Notes: generated by a model from the sequence alone, not told the origin. Shown: positions 1 to 6,400, counted from the stretch's first letter. The stretch is 13,531 bases of DNA from DASZZV01 sp035544835 (GCA_035544835.1 DASZZV010000372.1:1-13531), one strand, 5' to 3'. Translations and numbers: made by a program.

Positions 1-759
1 ATCTCTCTGCTGATGGCTTTCATCTGGTGGCTGAGCGAACGGATTCACAACGCCGGGATTGTCGACATCTGCTGGTCGGCCTGGTTCTCATTGCTGGCGA
101 TCCTTTACGCCGCTCTGTCAGACGGTGCACTGTCCCGGCGCATTCTCATTGCCGTGATCGTCTCCATCTGGAGCCTGCGGCTGGCGCTCCATCTGCTCCG
201 CCGTGTCTCGAAAGAGCATCCGAAAGAAGACAAGCGCTACACGACGCTGCGGCAGGAGTGGAAGCCGAACGATGCGCGAAAGATGCTCATCTTCTTCCAG
301 CAACAAGGCATCTCCAATGTCCTGCTCTCGATTCCCTTCGCAATCGTTGCCCTCGATCGAAACCCCGAGATCAACGCCATCACCATCGCCGGCGTCGTGG
401 TCTGGTGCATTGGCGTCCTCGGCGAATCGCTCGCCGACCGGCAACTGAGTCATTTCAAACATGATCCATTGAACAAAGGGCGTACTTGTCAGGTCGGACT
501 CTGGTCCTGGTCGCGGCATCCCAACTACTTTTTCGAGTGGACTATCTGGTGTGGGTTCTATTGGATTGCCTGCGGATCGCCGTGGGGATGGACCACGATT
601 TACTGCCCGGTCGGAATGCTCTACCTGCTCCTGAAGGTGACCGGTGTCCCCATGGCCGAGGAACAGTCTCTGGCCAGCCGCGGCGATGAGTACCGGCAGT
701 ATCAGAAGACGACCAACAAGTTTTTTCCCGGTCCTCGGAAGCAGGGAGGCACGGCTTGA
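1..759 (+). CDS. DUF1295 membrane protein (steroid 5-alpha-reductase-like), 5' end outside window
   Basis: The reading frame is already open at base 1 (Ile-Ser-Leu-Leu before the first Met at 13), and the family normally has another N-terminal membrane helix, so the true start lies upstream. Counting from the Met at 13, several hydrophobic segments are visible (about 20-38, 44-62, 100-115, 122-140, 175-205). The family signature GLWSWSRHPNYFFE is at residues 162-175, with ADRQL at 141-145 and a C-terminal EYRQYQKTT segment. DUF1295 proteins are relatives of steroid 5-alpha-reductase and isoprenylcysteine methyltransferase and act in the inner membrane, probably on lipids; the substrate is not known. 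The stop overlaps the TTG start of the next gene (TTGA), so the two are translationally coupled. Family is confident, reaction is not. Confidence 0.85.
   Translation: MSLLMAFIWWLSERIHNAGIVDICWSAWFSLLAILYAALSDGALSRRILIAVIVSIWSLRLALHLLRRVSKEHPKEDKRYTTLRQEWKPNDARKMLIFFQQQGISNVLLSIPFAIVALDRNPEINAITIAGVVVWCIGVLGESLADRQLSHFKHDPLNKGRTCQVGLWSWSRHPNYFFEWTIWCGFYWIACGSPWGWTTIYCPVGMLYLLLKVTGVPMAEEQSLASRGDEYRQYQKTTNKFFPGPRKQGGTA
743..749 (+). promoter_or_regulatory. Shine-Dalgarno for the methyltransferase TTG start
   Basis: AGGGAGG ends 6 nt before the TTG at 756. It lies inside the last codons of the DUF1295 gene and decides the rare TTG start of the next gene. Confidence 0.7.
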
Positions 760-1853
760 CCATCATCGACGAGACTCCCTCCTCCCGCGCTATCGAAAAG
801 ACGCCGCCGCGTCGTGACAGTGAGCCATTGCTCGATCGGCTTCTCATCCGAGGATTCATTCCCGATGCCATCGTGCGTTTCGGGATTCGCCGCTTTCTGA
901 AGCAGCGCCTCACCGAGCAGTCGCGCGGAGGAAGCGAACAGGTTGCCCTCCGTCGCACCGAGTACCTGGCCATGCTGCGCGACAGTCCCCTCGCCGTCGC
1001 CACGGACGCGGCAAACGAACAGCACTACGAAGTGCCCGCTTCCTTCTTTCGTCTCGTTCTCGGAAAGAACATGAAGTACAGCTCGGCATTGTGGCCTGAC
1101 GGAACGGCCGGTCTGGACGATGCCGAGGATGCAATGCTCGCGCTGACCTGTCAGAGAGCTGCGCTGATTGATGGTCAGGAGGTGCTGGAGCTCGGATGCG
1201 GCTGGGGATCACTCACGCTCTGGATAGCCTCGCAATATCCGGCCAGCCGGATCACAGCCGTCTCGAATTCAGCATCGCAGAAGGTCTTTATCGATGGGGA
1301 GGCCAAACGTCGCGGCCTGCACAACGTGGAAGTCATCACTACGGACATGCGCGACTTCGACATCCAGCGACGTTTCGATCGCGTTGTTTCCGTCGAGATG
1401 TTCGAGCACATGCGTAATCATCAACTCCTCTTGCGCCGCGTCTCGAAGTGGCTTGCCCCTGGTGGGAGACTCTTCGTGCATATCTTCACACACCGCGAGC
1501 ACGCCTACCTCTTCGAGGACGAGGGCTCGAGTGACTGGATGGCGCGTCACTTCTTCACCGGCGGCATGATGCCGTCGCACGATCTGCTCCTTGAGTTCAA
1601 CGATGCGCTCGTGGCCGAAGAGACCTGGCAGCTTCCCGGAGCCCACTACGGCAGAACGGCTGAAGCCTGGCTCGAGAAGATGGATACGCATGAAGCAGAG
1701 GTTCGGGAGATTTTCCGAGCGACCTACGGTGCCGCCAGCGAGCAGCGCTGGTGGGTGTACTGGCGGATCTTCTTCATGTCGTGTGCGGAGTTGTGGAACT
1801 TCCGAAACGGCAGTGAGTGGATCGTTTCCCATTACCGGTTCCGGCACGTGTAG
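756..1853 (+). CDS. Cyclopropane-fatty-acyl-phospholipid synthase family SAM methyltransferase
   Basis: A 365-residue protein of the CfaS / coclaurine N-methyltransferase family (PF02353 type). An N-terminal helical part (1-80) is followed by HYEVP at 90-94, MKYSSALW at 106-113, the SAM-binding loop VLELGCGWGS at 143-152, VEMFEHM at 213-219, the post-motif KWLAPGG at 231-237, and a C-terminal helical cap rich in Trp and Phe. Classical CFA synthases have YSCGYW where this protein has YSSALW; that cysteine is an active-site (bicarbonate-site) residue. The product may therefore be a methylated lipid rather than a cyclopropane. I chose the TTG start because of the strong Shine-Dalgarno at 743-749 and the TTGA overlap with the DUF1295 gene. 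Pairs of DUF1295 and CfaS-like genes recur in bacteria, usually in lipid or stress operons. Family sure; substrate unknown. Confidence 0.88.
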   Translation: MTIIDETPSSRAIEKTPPRRDSEPLLDRLLIRGFIPDAIVRFGIRRFLKQRLTEQSRGGSEQVALRRTEYLAMLRDSPLAVATDAANEQHYEVPASFFRLVLGKNMKYSSALWPDGTAGLDDAEDAMLALTCQRAALIDGQEVLELGCGWGSLTLWIASQYPASRITAVSNSASQKVFIDGEAKRRGLHNVEVITTDMRDFDIQRRFDRVVSVEMFEHMRNHQLLLRRVSKWLAPGGRLFVHIFTHREHAYLFEDEGSSDWMARHFFTGGMMPSHDLLLEFNDALVAEETWQLPGAHYGRTAEAWLEKMDTHEAEVREIFRATYGAASEQRWWVYWRIFFMSCAELWNFRNGSEWIVSHYRFRHV

Positions 1854-1906
1854 CTGCCGAATTTAGTACTTGGTTAGCGGACAACTTCCCTCCGCAGAGG
1901 GTCGCC

Positions 1907-2033
1907 TTTTGTGTGGCACAGGCACTCTTGCCTGTGTGTCGGCCGTCGAGGCCGACTTCCCTGTAGCCTATTCACAGAAAAGCCACGGCTCGACGCCGTG
2001 GCACACAGGCAAGAGTGCCTGTGCCACACAAAA
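1907..2033. repeat. REPIN-like compound inverted repeat
   Basis: Two perfect 32-nt arms, 1907-1938 and 2002-2033, are inverted copies of each other. Each arm carries its own hairpin CACAGGCA-CTCT-TGCCTGTG (1917-1936 in the left arm). The interior adds two 7-bp hairpins, 1938-1944/1950-1956 with loop GTCGA and 1982-1988/1996-2002 with loop CTCGACG; the loops contain mutually complementary GTCGA/TCGAC. Two REP-like hairpins in inverted orientation are the definition of a REPIN, which is mobilised by RAYT transposases, and a RAYT homologue lies 1.5 kb downstream. The element fills the gap between the methyltransferase stop and the peptidase promoter and could also stop transcription. Open frames through it (translating as WHRHSCLC and RQECLCHTK) are artefacts of the repeat. 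Confidence 0.8.
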
Positions 2034-2099
2034 AGAAGCCACAAGTCTGTCCATACGAACTGTTTCGCAACGGACACTCCAACGGTTTCGCACAGCGCG

Positions 2100-2105
2100 T
2101 AAGAT
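2100..2105 (+). promoter_or_regulatory. Putative -10 hexamer, leaderless start of the metallopeptidase
   Basis: TAAGAT lies exactly 6 nt before the ATG at 2112. No Shine-Dalgarno is visible between the REPIN-like repeat and the start. The spacing puts the transcription start at or near the A of ATG. The same geometry is seen at 3064 and 3535. Confidence 0.4.
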
Positions 2106-2111
2106 TCGTCG

Positions 2112-3014
2112 ATGCGAGCCGCGCAGGTCGCCCCAATTCTCCTGATTCTTTCAGCCACCCTCATCCAGCCCCTCGCTGCACACGAGTTCAAGGTCGAGCG
2201 CGGTTCCGGGCAAATCGTCGTTCGCGTCGACGAGGACATCGACACGAAACAAGAGGCGGCCCTAAGGAGTTGGATCGACACCGCGGCGAGCGCAGTTTCG
2301 ACTTACTACGGCCACTTTCCCGTTCCGCAGCTTCTCATCCAAATCCGCATGCGATCCGGCGACGGCATCGATAACGGCGTTACTTACGACGGACGATTGA
2401 TCCGCATCCGCGTCGGGACCGCCACCACCGCATCTACATTCGCCGACGACTGGATGCTGACCCACGAGATGTTTCACCTCGGGTTTCCCGATCTGGACGA
2501 TCGCTACAACTGGATGGGCGAAGGTCTTTCGACCTATCTCGAGCCGATCGCACGCCTTCGAGTTGGAGCAATTCCGGAAAAGGAGCTATGGCGCGGAATG
2601 ATTCTGGGGCTGCCCTCCGGCCTTCCTGTGCGCGGCGCGCGCGGGCTCGACTACAGCCCCACCTGGGGAAGCACTTACTGGGGAGGCGCCACCTTCTGGT
2701 TTCTTGCCGACATCGCCATTCGTCAGAAAACTGCGAACGCGAAGTCACTCGACGACGCCATCCGCGCGATTCTCGCGGCAGGCGGAGACGGTTCATCCCA
2801 CTGGGCGCTCGACGACCTCTTGAGTAAGGGTGACAAGGCCACGGGAACCAACGTCCTTCGGGAACTTCATCGCACCATGGGTCTCGAGTCGAAAGCCGTC
2901 GATCTCGATTCTCTCTGGAAGGGTCTCGGGGTCGACCTACGGCGCCGAGAGATCGTCTATGACGACCATGCGAAGCTCGCATCGATTCGCAGGTCGATAG
3001 CCGGACACCGTTGA
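2112..3014 (+). CDS. Exported gluzincin-type metallopeptidase-like protein
   Basis: A 300-residue protein. Residues 1-23 form a signal peptide (Arg2, then a hydrophobic stretch ending LAA). The zinc motif HEMFH is at 118-122, followed by NWMGEGLSTYLEP at 133-145, which matches the 'third ligand' block of M1/M61 gluzincins (NEG-x-x-x-Y-x-E) with E137 as probable ligand. A YWGGATFWFLADIAIR segment (about 189-204) resembles the helix after the active site in M1/M61 enzymes. Only 14 residues separate the second His from E137, against 18 in M1, so this is a divergent peptidase-MA clan member and not a standard aminopeptidase. It is likely periplasmic or extracytoplasmic; the substrate is unknown. 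It appears monocistronic, with a -10-like hexamer directly before the start. Confidence 0.7.
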   Translation: MRAAQVAPILLILSATLIQPLAAHEFKVERGSGQIVVRVDEDIDTKQEAALRSWIDTAASAVSTYYGHFPVPQLLIQIRMRSGDGIDNGVTYDGRLIRIRVGTATTASTFADDWMLTHEMFHLGFPDLDDRYNWMGEGLSTYLEPIARLRVGAIPEKELWRGMILGLPSGLPVRGARGLDYSPTWGSTYWGGATFWFLADIAIRQKTANAKSLDDAIRAILAAGGDGSSHWALDDLLSKGDKATGTNVLRELHRTMGLESKAVDLDSLWKGLGVDLRRREIVYDDHAKLASIRRSIAGHR

Positions 3015-3063
3015 TGCGGTAAGCGAACGACCCCAGATAGCAGCGTGGCGGCCGATGTGCGGG

Positions 3064-3069
3064 TACACT
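3064..3069 (+). promoter_or_regulatory. Putative -10 hexamer, leaderless start of the receiver gene
   Basis: TACACT (fits TANNNT) ends 6 nt before the ATG at 3076. If it is the -10, an ATG at 3055 upstream of it could not be the start. No Shine-Dalgarno or clear -35 is seen. Confidence 0.45.
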
Positions 3070-3075
3070 ATTGTC

Positions 3076-3474
3076 ATGGCCGAGCTCACCGGAAAACGTA
3101 TTCTCATCATCGATGACGATCCAGCAATCCGCCGATTGATCTCCCCGCTGCTGATAAACGAAGGCGCACTCGTGATCGAGGCTGACAACACCATCGCGGC
3201 GCTGGAGATGCTCGATCATCATACTTTCGACGCCACCGTGCTGGATCTGATGATGCCTGACAGCAGCGGCTTCGAGGTTCTTCAGTATCTGGAGAAAAAC
3301 AGCCCGCGTGACAAGTGCGTCATCGTCATTTCGGCGGCATCGGAGAGCACGCTCAACTCCATCGAGTCGCCGGTCGTGCATCAGATCGTAAGGAAACCAC
3401 TCGACCTCGACCGACTCGAAGAGGCGCTGATCGAGTGTGTCCGACGCCCCACCGCGGATCCCTCCAGCACCTAA
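3076..3474 (+). CDS. Single-domain response regulator (CheY-like receiver)
   Basis: A 132-residue protein consisting only of a receiver domain. Acidic pocket D13-D14-D15 (IIDDDP), phospho-acceptor D57 in LDLMMP, conserved Ser86 in VISAAS, and K107 in VRKPLD are all present, so it should be phosphorylatable. There is no output domain after residue ~125, so it would act by protein contact or in a phosphorelay. No histidine kinase is in the window, so it is an orphan here. I prefer the start at 3076 (MAELTGKRILIIDDD) to the ATG 21 nt upstream, because receivers begin a few residues before the first beta strand and the upstream ATG overlaps the -10-like hexamer. Confidence 0.9.
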   Translation: MAELTGKRILIIDDDPAIRRLISPLLINEGALVIEADNTIAALEMLDHHTFDATVLDLMMPDSSGFEVLQYLEKNSPRDKCVIVISAASESTLNSIESPVVHQIVRKPLDLDRLEEALIECVRRPTADPSST

Positions 3475-3534
3475 CGAGAAGGTGCGTGGCCTGCCGTTCT
3501 TCATACCGCCCTCGCTCCTCGCTCCGATTTCACC

Positions 3535-3540
3535 GATAAT
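3535..3540 (+). promoter_or_regulatory. Putative -10 hexamer, leaderless start of the RAYT-like gene
   Basis: GATAAT (5 of 6 to TATAAT) ends 6 nt before the ATG at 3547, the same spacing as before the two preceding genes. No Shine-Dalgarno is present. Confidence 0.45.
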
Positions 3541-3546
3541 GTAGAC

Positions 3547-4500
3547 ATGGCACGTCCGACCCGACTCGAGATTCCTGGTGGCCTCTACTGGATCATCGCT
3601 CGCGGCAAGGATTCGGCCGTCCTGGAAAGCGCGGAGGATGGCCGTCAGTTCGCGTCGGTTCTCGGCCGCGTCGCGGAGATGTTCCGCTGGCGTGTCCACG
3701 CCTGGGTCGTGAGGCCTGCCGGCTTCGAGCTGTTCATCGAGACGCCCGAGCCGAATCTTTCCCGAGGCATGCGGGAGCTGAGTGGCAACTACACGCAGCT
3801 CTTCAACGCCGCCCATGAACGTAACGGTCGCCTCATGGATGGCCGGTTCCGAGGGGTACTGGTGGAGAAGGGACGCTACTTCCTCGACATCGCGCGCAGC
3901 ATCGTGACCGCGCCCCTTCGTGAGGGGCGGGCCCGAAAGATCGAGCGATGGGAGTCGAGCAACTATCCGTCAACGAGCCTGCTCACCCCGGCCCCGGAGT
4001 GGCTGGACATCGAAACGACGCTGCGTCGCTTCGATCGAATGAACCTCGAAGTCGCCGCCGAAAAATACCGGAAGTTTGCCGCTGAGAAAACGACCTTCGA
4101 CCCGGCCCAGGCGATTACCGGCCAGATCTTTCTCGGCAGTGACTCGTTTCGCAAACGCATGGAGGCTCTCGTTCACGGTGGCGCCAGCCGGGCGGCCGCG
4201 GTCTCGCCCTCCAGAAGGCTATGGCGCCCGGAGCTGCGTCAGATCATCAAGGGGGTGGCCAGTGCGCTCGGTAAGCGCGTATCAGAGATCGCCGATGGAC
4301 GCGGCGGAGACTCGCGAACCGTCGTGGCCCACCTCGCCCGCGCCGATGCTGCGCTGACACTCTCTACGGTCGCCAGAGCCCTTCATCTGACAGTCTCCGG
4401 GACATCGCGGCTGGTGCAGCAGGGTATCCGGAGGAGTGCCGAAGATCCTGATTACCGCGAGCTCCTCGTGCGCGTTCGACGACAGATTCGGCGCGCCTGA
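3547..4500 (+). CDS. RAYT / Y1-transposase homologue with lost catalytic residues and DnaA-like C-terminal domain
   Basis: A 317-residue protein matching the IS200-like Y1 transposases called RAYTs. Family landmarks are MARPTRLEIPGGLYWIIARG (1-20), WRVHAW (48-53), ETPEPNLSRGMREL (65-78), YTQLFN (82-87) and GRFRGVLVEK (99-108). The domain that mobile relatives use to cut single-stranded DNA is altered. The HUH motif (normally DNHYHLLVE) reads PAGFELFIE, with G59 and E61 in place of both histidines. The Tyr of the later R-Y-V-V-x-N-P block is Ser118 (RSIVTAP), and the Asn is Ala122. The C-terminal third (about 225-317) resembles the DnaA-C type helix-turn-helix found in long RAYTs and looks intact. 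The ORF is full length with no stop or frameshift. It could be a domesticated DNA-binding protein acting on REP-like repeats; this is inference. Confidence 0.8.
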   Translation: MARPTRLEIPGGLYWIIARGKDSAVLESAEDGRQFASVLGRVAEMFRWRVHAWVVRPAGFELFIETPEPNLSRGMRELSGNYTQLFNAAHERNGRLMDGRFRGVLVEKGRYFLDIARSIVTAPLREGRARKIERWESSNYPSTSLLTPAPEWLDIETTLRRFDRMNLEVAAEKYRKFAAEKTTFDPAQAITGQIFLGSDSFRKRMEALVHGGASRAAAVSPSRRLWRPELRQIIKGVASALGKRVSEIADGRGGDSRTVVAHLARADAALTLSTVARALHLTVSGTSRLVQQGIRRSAEDPDYRELLVRVRRQIRRA

Positions 4501-4574
4501 CCTGAGCTATTGCGAAACCGGCCCAGGGATCGCATCTGGGCAGGCGTGGCCAGATCACGGAACCGCTTTCTAGC

Positions 4575-5126
4575 GTGACCATCGCAGCGGCGATCTCCTT
4601 CATACCTTTCGAGATCCTCGAGATTCTCCGGCATCGAAGCCCGGTCGCGATCGTGTTCCTGGCCGTCAATATCGCCATCGTGATTTTCCTCATCGTCCAT
4701 CTTCGCAACACCCGGCGAGATCGGCATTGGCGCTCATCCGGCATAAGCAGAACTCCTCCAGGGTTTGAAGCCAGCATGATCGAAGCCTTCCCCAGTGATG
4801 CCTCTCCATTGGAATGGGTATCGGAAAACCAGCCCGATGAGCAGCATGTGGCCCGCGTCTTCCTGCAGGGAGAAAGATCTTTGTCCGTGCTGCAGAACGA
4901 TCCCGTCACGGCGGCCCTGCTCGAAGACTTCCTTACCCTGGCTGGGGACGGTGCGCTGCAGGTTTCTCAGGCTCTCACTGGTGAAGTCCGCGTTGCGTCG
5001 GCGGGCGGTTCCCCGTCCATCCTGATCACCGGGAAGACCGCCGAAGTCCTCCGCTCTTACCTCGACGGCGAGCAGGTCTCGGTCAGTGATCGGATGGACA
5101 TGACCCTTCGTCGCAATCGATCCTGA
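4575..5126 (+). CDS. Membrane protein: DUF2127-like C-terminal half plus unknown tail, probably 5'-truncated
   Basis: From the GTG at 4575 the product is 183 residues. Residues 2-44 give two membrane helices around FIPFEILEILRH and VNIAIVIFLIVHLR, which match the end of DUF2127 membrane proteins as I know them. Those proteins have about four helices, so the N-terminal half is missing. The frame stays open upstream to a stop at 4503-4505, and the extra codons (ending ITEPLSSV) still look like DUF2127 sequence, which suggests the gene lost its 5' part at or near the RAYT insertion point. Residues about 45-183 are hydrophilic, with no family that I recognise. No Shine-Dalgarno marks the GTG, and the Met at residue 68 is an alternative start for the soluble part alone. 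Expression is uncertain. Confidence 0.5.
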   Translation: MTIAAAISFIPFEILEILRHRSPVAIVFLAVNIAIVIFLIVHLRNTRRDRHWRSSGISRTPPGFEASMIEAFPSDASPLEWVSENQPDEQHVARVFLQGERSLSVLQNDPVTAALLEDFLTLAGDGALQVSQALTGEVRVASAGGSPSILITGKTAEVLRSYLDGEQVSVSDRMDMTLRRNRS

Positions 5127-5154
5127 CGGTCCGACCGGAGAAGGCTTCGCGGGA

Positions 5155-5337
5155 TCAAGACCGCATCCACTGCAAAGCGGCGTCGACATGAATCCGCGTG
5201 GTATCGAGAAAAGGGATGCCGGCCTCCTGCGCGTCGCGCAGAATCAGCGGAAGCTCGGTACCACCGAGGATGACGGCGTCGATACCCTCCCGTTCAATCA
5301 ATGATGTGAAACTTACGCAGATCGAGGTCTCCGGCAA
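5155..5337 (-). pseudogene. 3' remnant of an Asp/Glu racemase family gene
   Basis: The last ~50 codons read SFTSLIEREGIDAVILGG, then TELPLIL, then IPFLDTTRIHVDAALQ. This is the C-terminal signature of aspartate/glutamate racemases (VILGCTELPLL ... DTT-x-IH). The catalytic cysteine of GCTE is Gly here (codon at 5260-5262, GGT for an expected TGT). The N-terminal ~170 residues are absent; the frame runs into the 3' end of the ABM gene, which is read in another frame. I treat it as an inactive remnant, left by a deletion that joined the two genes. It converges with the DUF2127-like gene, 28 nt away. Confidence 0.75.
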
Positions 5338-5593
5338 GCAGCGGGGTATAGCGGAGGCGGGCCTCCGCTATGTGCGCCGTCTGCAAATGATCCGCGAGCA
5401 CCTGCTCGCTCTCCCACTCTTCGACAAAGGTCATCTCATGCTCGTCCGACTCGTTCTGCCAAAGGTCGTATCGAAGACAGCCAGGCTCTTTGCGAGTAGG
5501 CTCGATCAGCGTCAGCAATACGCCTTTCAGCTCATACGCTTTGCCATTCCTTGCGCGAAATGTTGCGAGAACACACAGCGGGCTTGCAGGCAT
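5294..5593 (-). CDS. ABM-domain (antibiotic biosynthesis monooxygenase-like) protein
   Basis: A 99-residue single-domain protein. The pattern VLATFRARNGKAYELKGVL, TRKEPGCLRYDLWQ, then FVEEWESEQVLADHLQTAH is typical of the dimeric ABM / YgiN ferredoxin-like fold (heme-degrading or quinol monooxygenases). The motif order E-P-G-C-x-x-Y-D, E-x-W and H-x-x-T-x-H is complete, so the protein looks functional; the substrate is not predictable. I chose the ATG at 5593 (MPASPLCV) because GGGTGGTG stands just upstream and the fold begins there; an ATG at 5623 would add 10 unrelated residues. Its 3' end overlaps the racemase remnant in a different frame. Confidence 0.8.
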   Translation of the reverse strand: MPASPLCVLATFRARNGKAYELKGVLLTLIEPTRKEPGCLRYDLWQNESDEHEMTFVEEWESEQVLADHLQTAHIAEARLRYTPLLAGDLDLRKFHIID

Positions 5594-5662
5594 GTCACCA
5601 CCCTTGCTCCGATCATCGCACATGAAGAGTGACGGCGATCTCGGAGTGGCGGTTTCTCGCCG

Positions 5663-6298
5663 TTACTTCTCTGCCCGAACCGCTTCGACCGATCCGATCG
5701 TCGCCGCACTATCAACGGCTTCCGCCTCACGGAGAATACCGAGAGGCCCGATGACGGCACCTTCGAGGATCACATCGGAAAGCAGATGATTCGAAGAGGA
5801 GAGAACCGACCGCCTCCACTCTTCGGTGTTGCCCGGAAAAACGGGCCAGGCAATCCTGACCTGCAGGAGCAGAGTCCCCCGGCCGCTGTAACGATCGGCG
5901 GCCAGATAGGGAACGCCCTTCTGTTCTATCCGGTAAAGGACGAAAACGTCTGTTGCTGGATTCCCTTTCTCGAAGCGGCTCAGAACGACGGCACCATGCA
6001 CGAGGCGCGAGCTCTCGATCCAGCTGTTTGCGTAACCGGCCAGTGTCTCGTCCTGCGCATCGCGGACCGTGACCACGGCGTTCGCGCTCGGATTTGTCGG
6101 CGGGCCGTTTGGGATGCGGTAGGCGATGACACCACCCGCCGGAGAATCGTTCCGCCTGAACTCGATCCAGTCAGCCGGAACGCTAAACTGAACCCGCGAC
6201 TTCAGAAGGGTTGCCTCTCGCTTCGCCGCGGAGGCGGCCGAAGCATTCGTGGCCAGCAGAACAAGCAGGACTCCAACGGCGGCAGCATGGATTTTCAT
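5663..6298 (-). CDS. Exported protein of unknown function
   Basis: A 211-residue protein. Residues 1-21 (MKIHAAAVGVLLVLLATNAS plus Ala) form a clear signal peptide with an ASA-type cleavage site. The mature part begins with VQFSVPADWIEF (36-47), a pattern common to PsbP/DUF1795-like exported proteins where a 'F-x-x-P-x-x-W' strand opens the domain, but I cannot assign the family. It contains no cysteine, zinc or catalytic motif that I recognise. I chose the ATG at 6298 because the signal peptide starts there and a GGTGA element lies 5 nt upstream; the longer frame from 6346 adds 16 residues that overlap the RidA remnant in another frame. Location is probably periplasmic or extracytoplasmic. 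Confidence 0.65.
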   Translation of the reverse strand: MKIHAAAVGVLLVLLATNASAASAAKREATLLKSRVQFSVPADWIEFRRNDSPAGGVIAYRIPNGPPTNPSANAVVTVRDAQDETLAGYANSWIESSRLVHGAVVLSRFEKGNPATDVFVLYRIEQKGVPYLAADRYSGRGTLLLQVRIAWPVFPGNTEEWRRSVLSSSNHLLSDVILEGAVIGPLGILREAEAVDSAATIGSVEAVRAEK

Positions 6299-6302
6299 AG
6301 GA

Positions 6303-6392
6303 TCACCGAACCTCGAATGTTCCTTCGACTTCCACGGCAACATCATAGGGTAACGCGCTGACCCCGACGGCCATTCGCGATGCCGTCCTGCG
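6303..6392 (-). pseudogene. 3' remnant of a RidA/YjgF family gene
   Basis: Twenty-nine codons between a TAA (6393-6395) and a TGA (6303-6305) read RRTASRMAVGVSALPYDVAV followed by EVEGTFEVR. This matches the C-terminal strand of RidA/YjgF enamine deaminases (aRtAVGV-x-x-LP-x-x-x-x-VEIE). Everything upstream is missing, and the polyprenyl-phosphate transferase gene ends 8 nt before it, so it is a broken gene cut at the edge of the polysaccharide locus. Confidence 0.65.
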
Positions 6393-6400
6393 TTACTTGA

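Noticed and set aside
1907..2033. Multi-branched repeat as a tRNA-like gene
   Set aside because: The nested hairpins suggest a cloverleaf, but there is no acceptor/anticodon layout, T-loop consensus or CCA; it fits REP-type repeats better.
1911..2102. Open frame of 63 codons (MWHRHSCLC...) and its antisense partner
   Set aside because: The peptide is only the translation of the REPIN-like arms and inner hairpins; such frames recur wherever the repeat occurs.
2434..3816. 460-codon minus-strand frame across the peptidase, receiver and RAYT-like genes
   Set aside because: It is rich in Arg and Ser, has no domain, and lies fully antisense to three well-supported genes; typical of GC-rich shadow frames.
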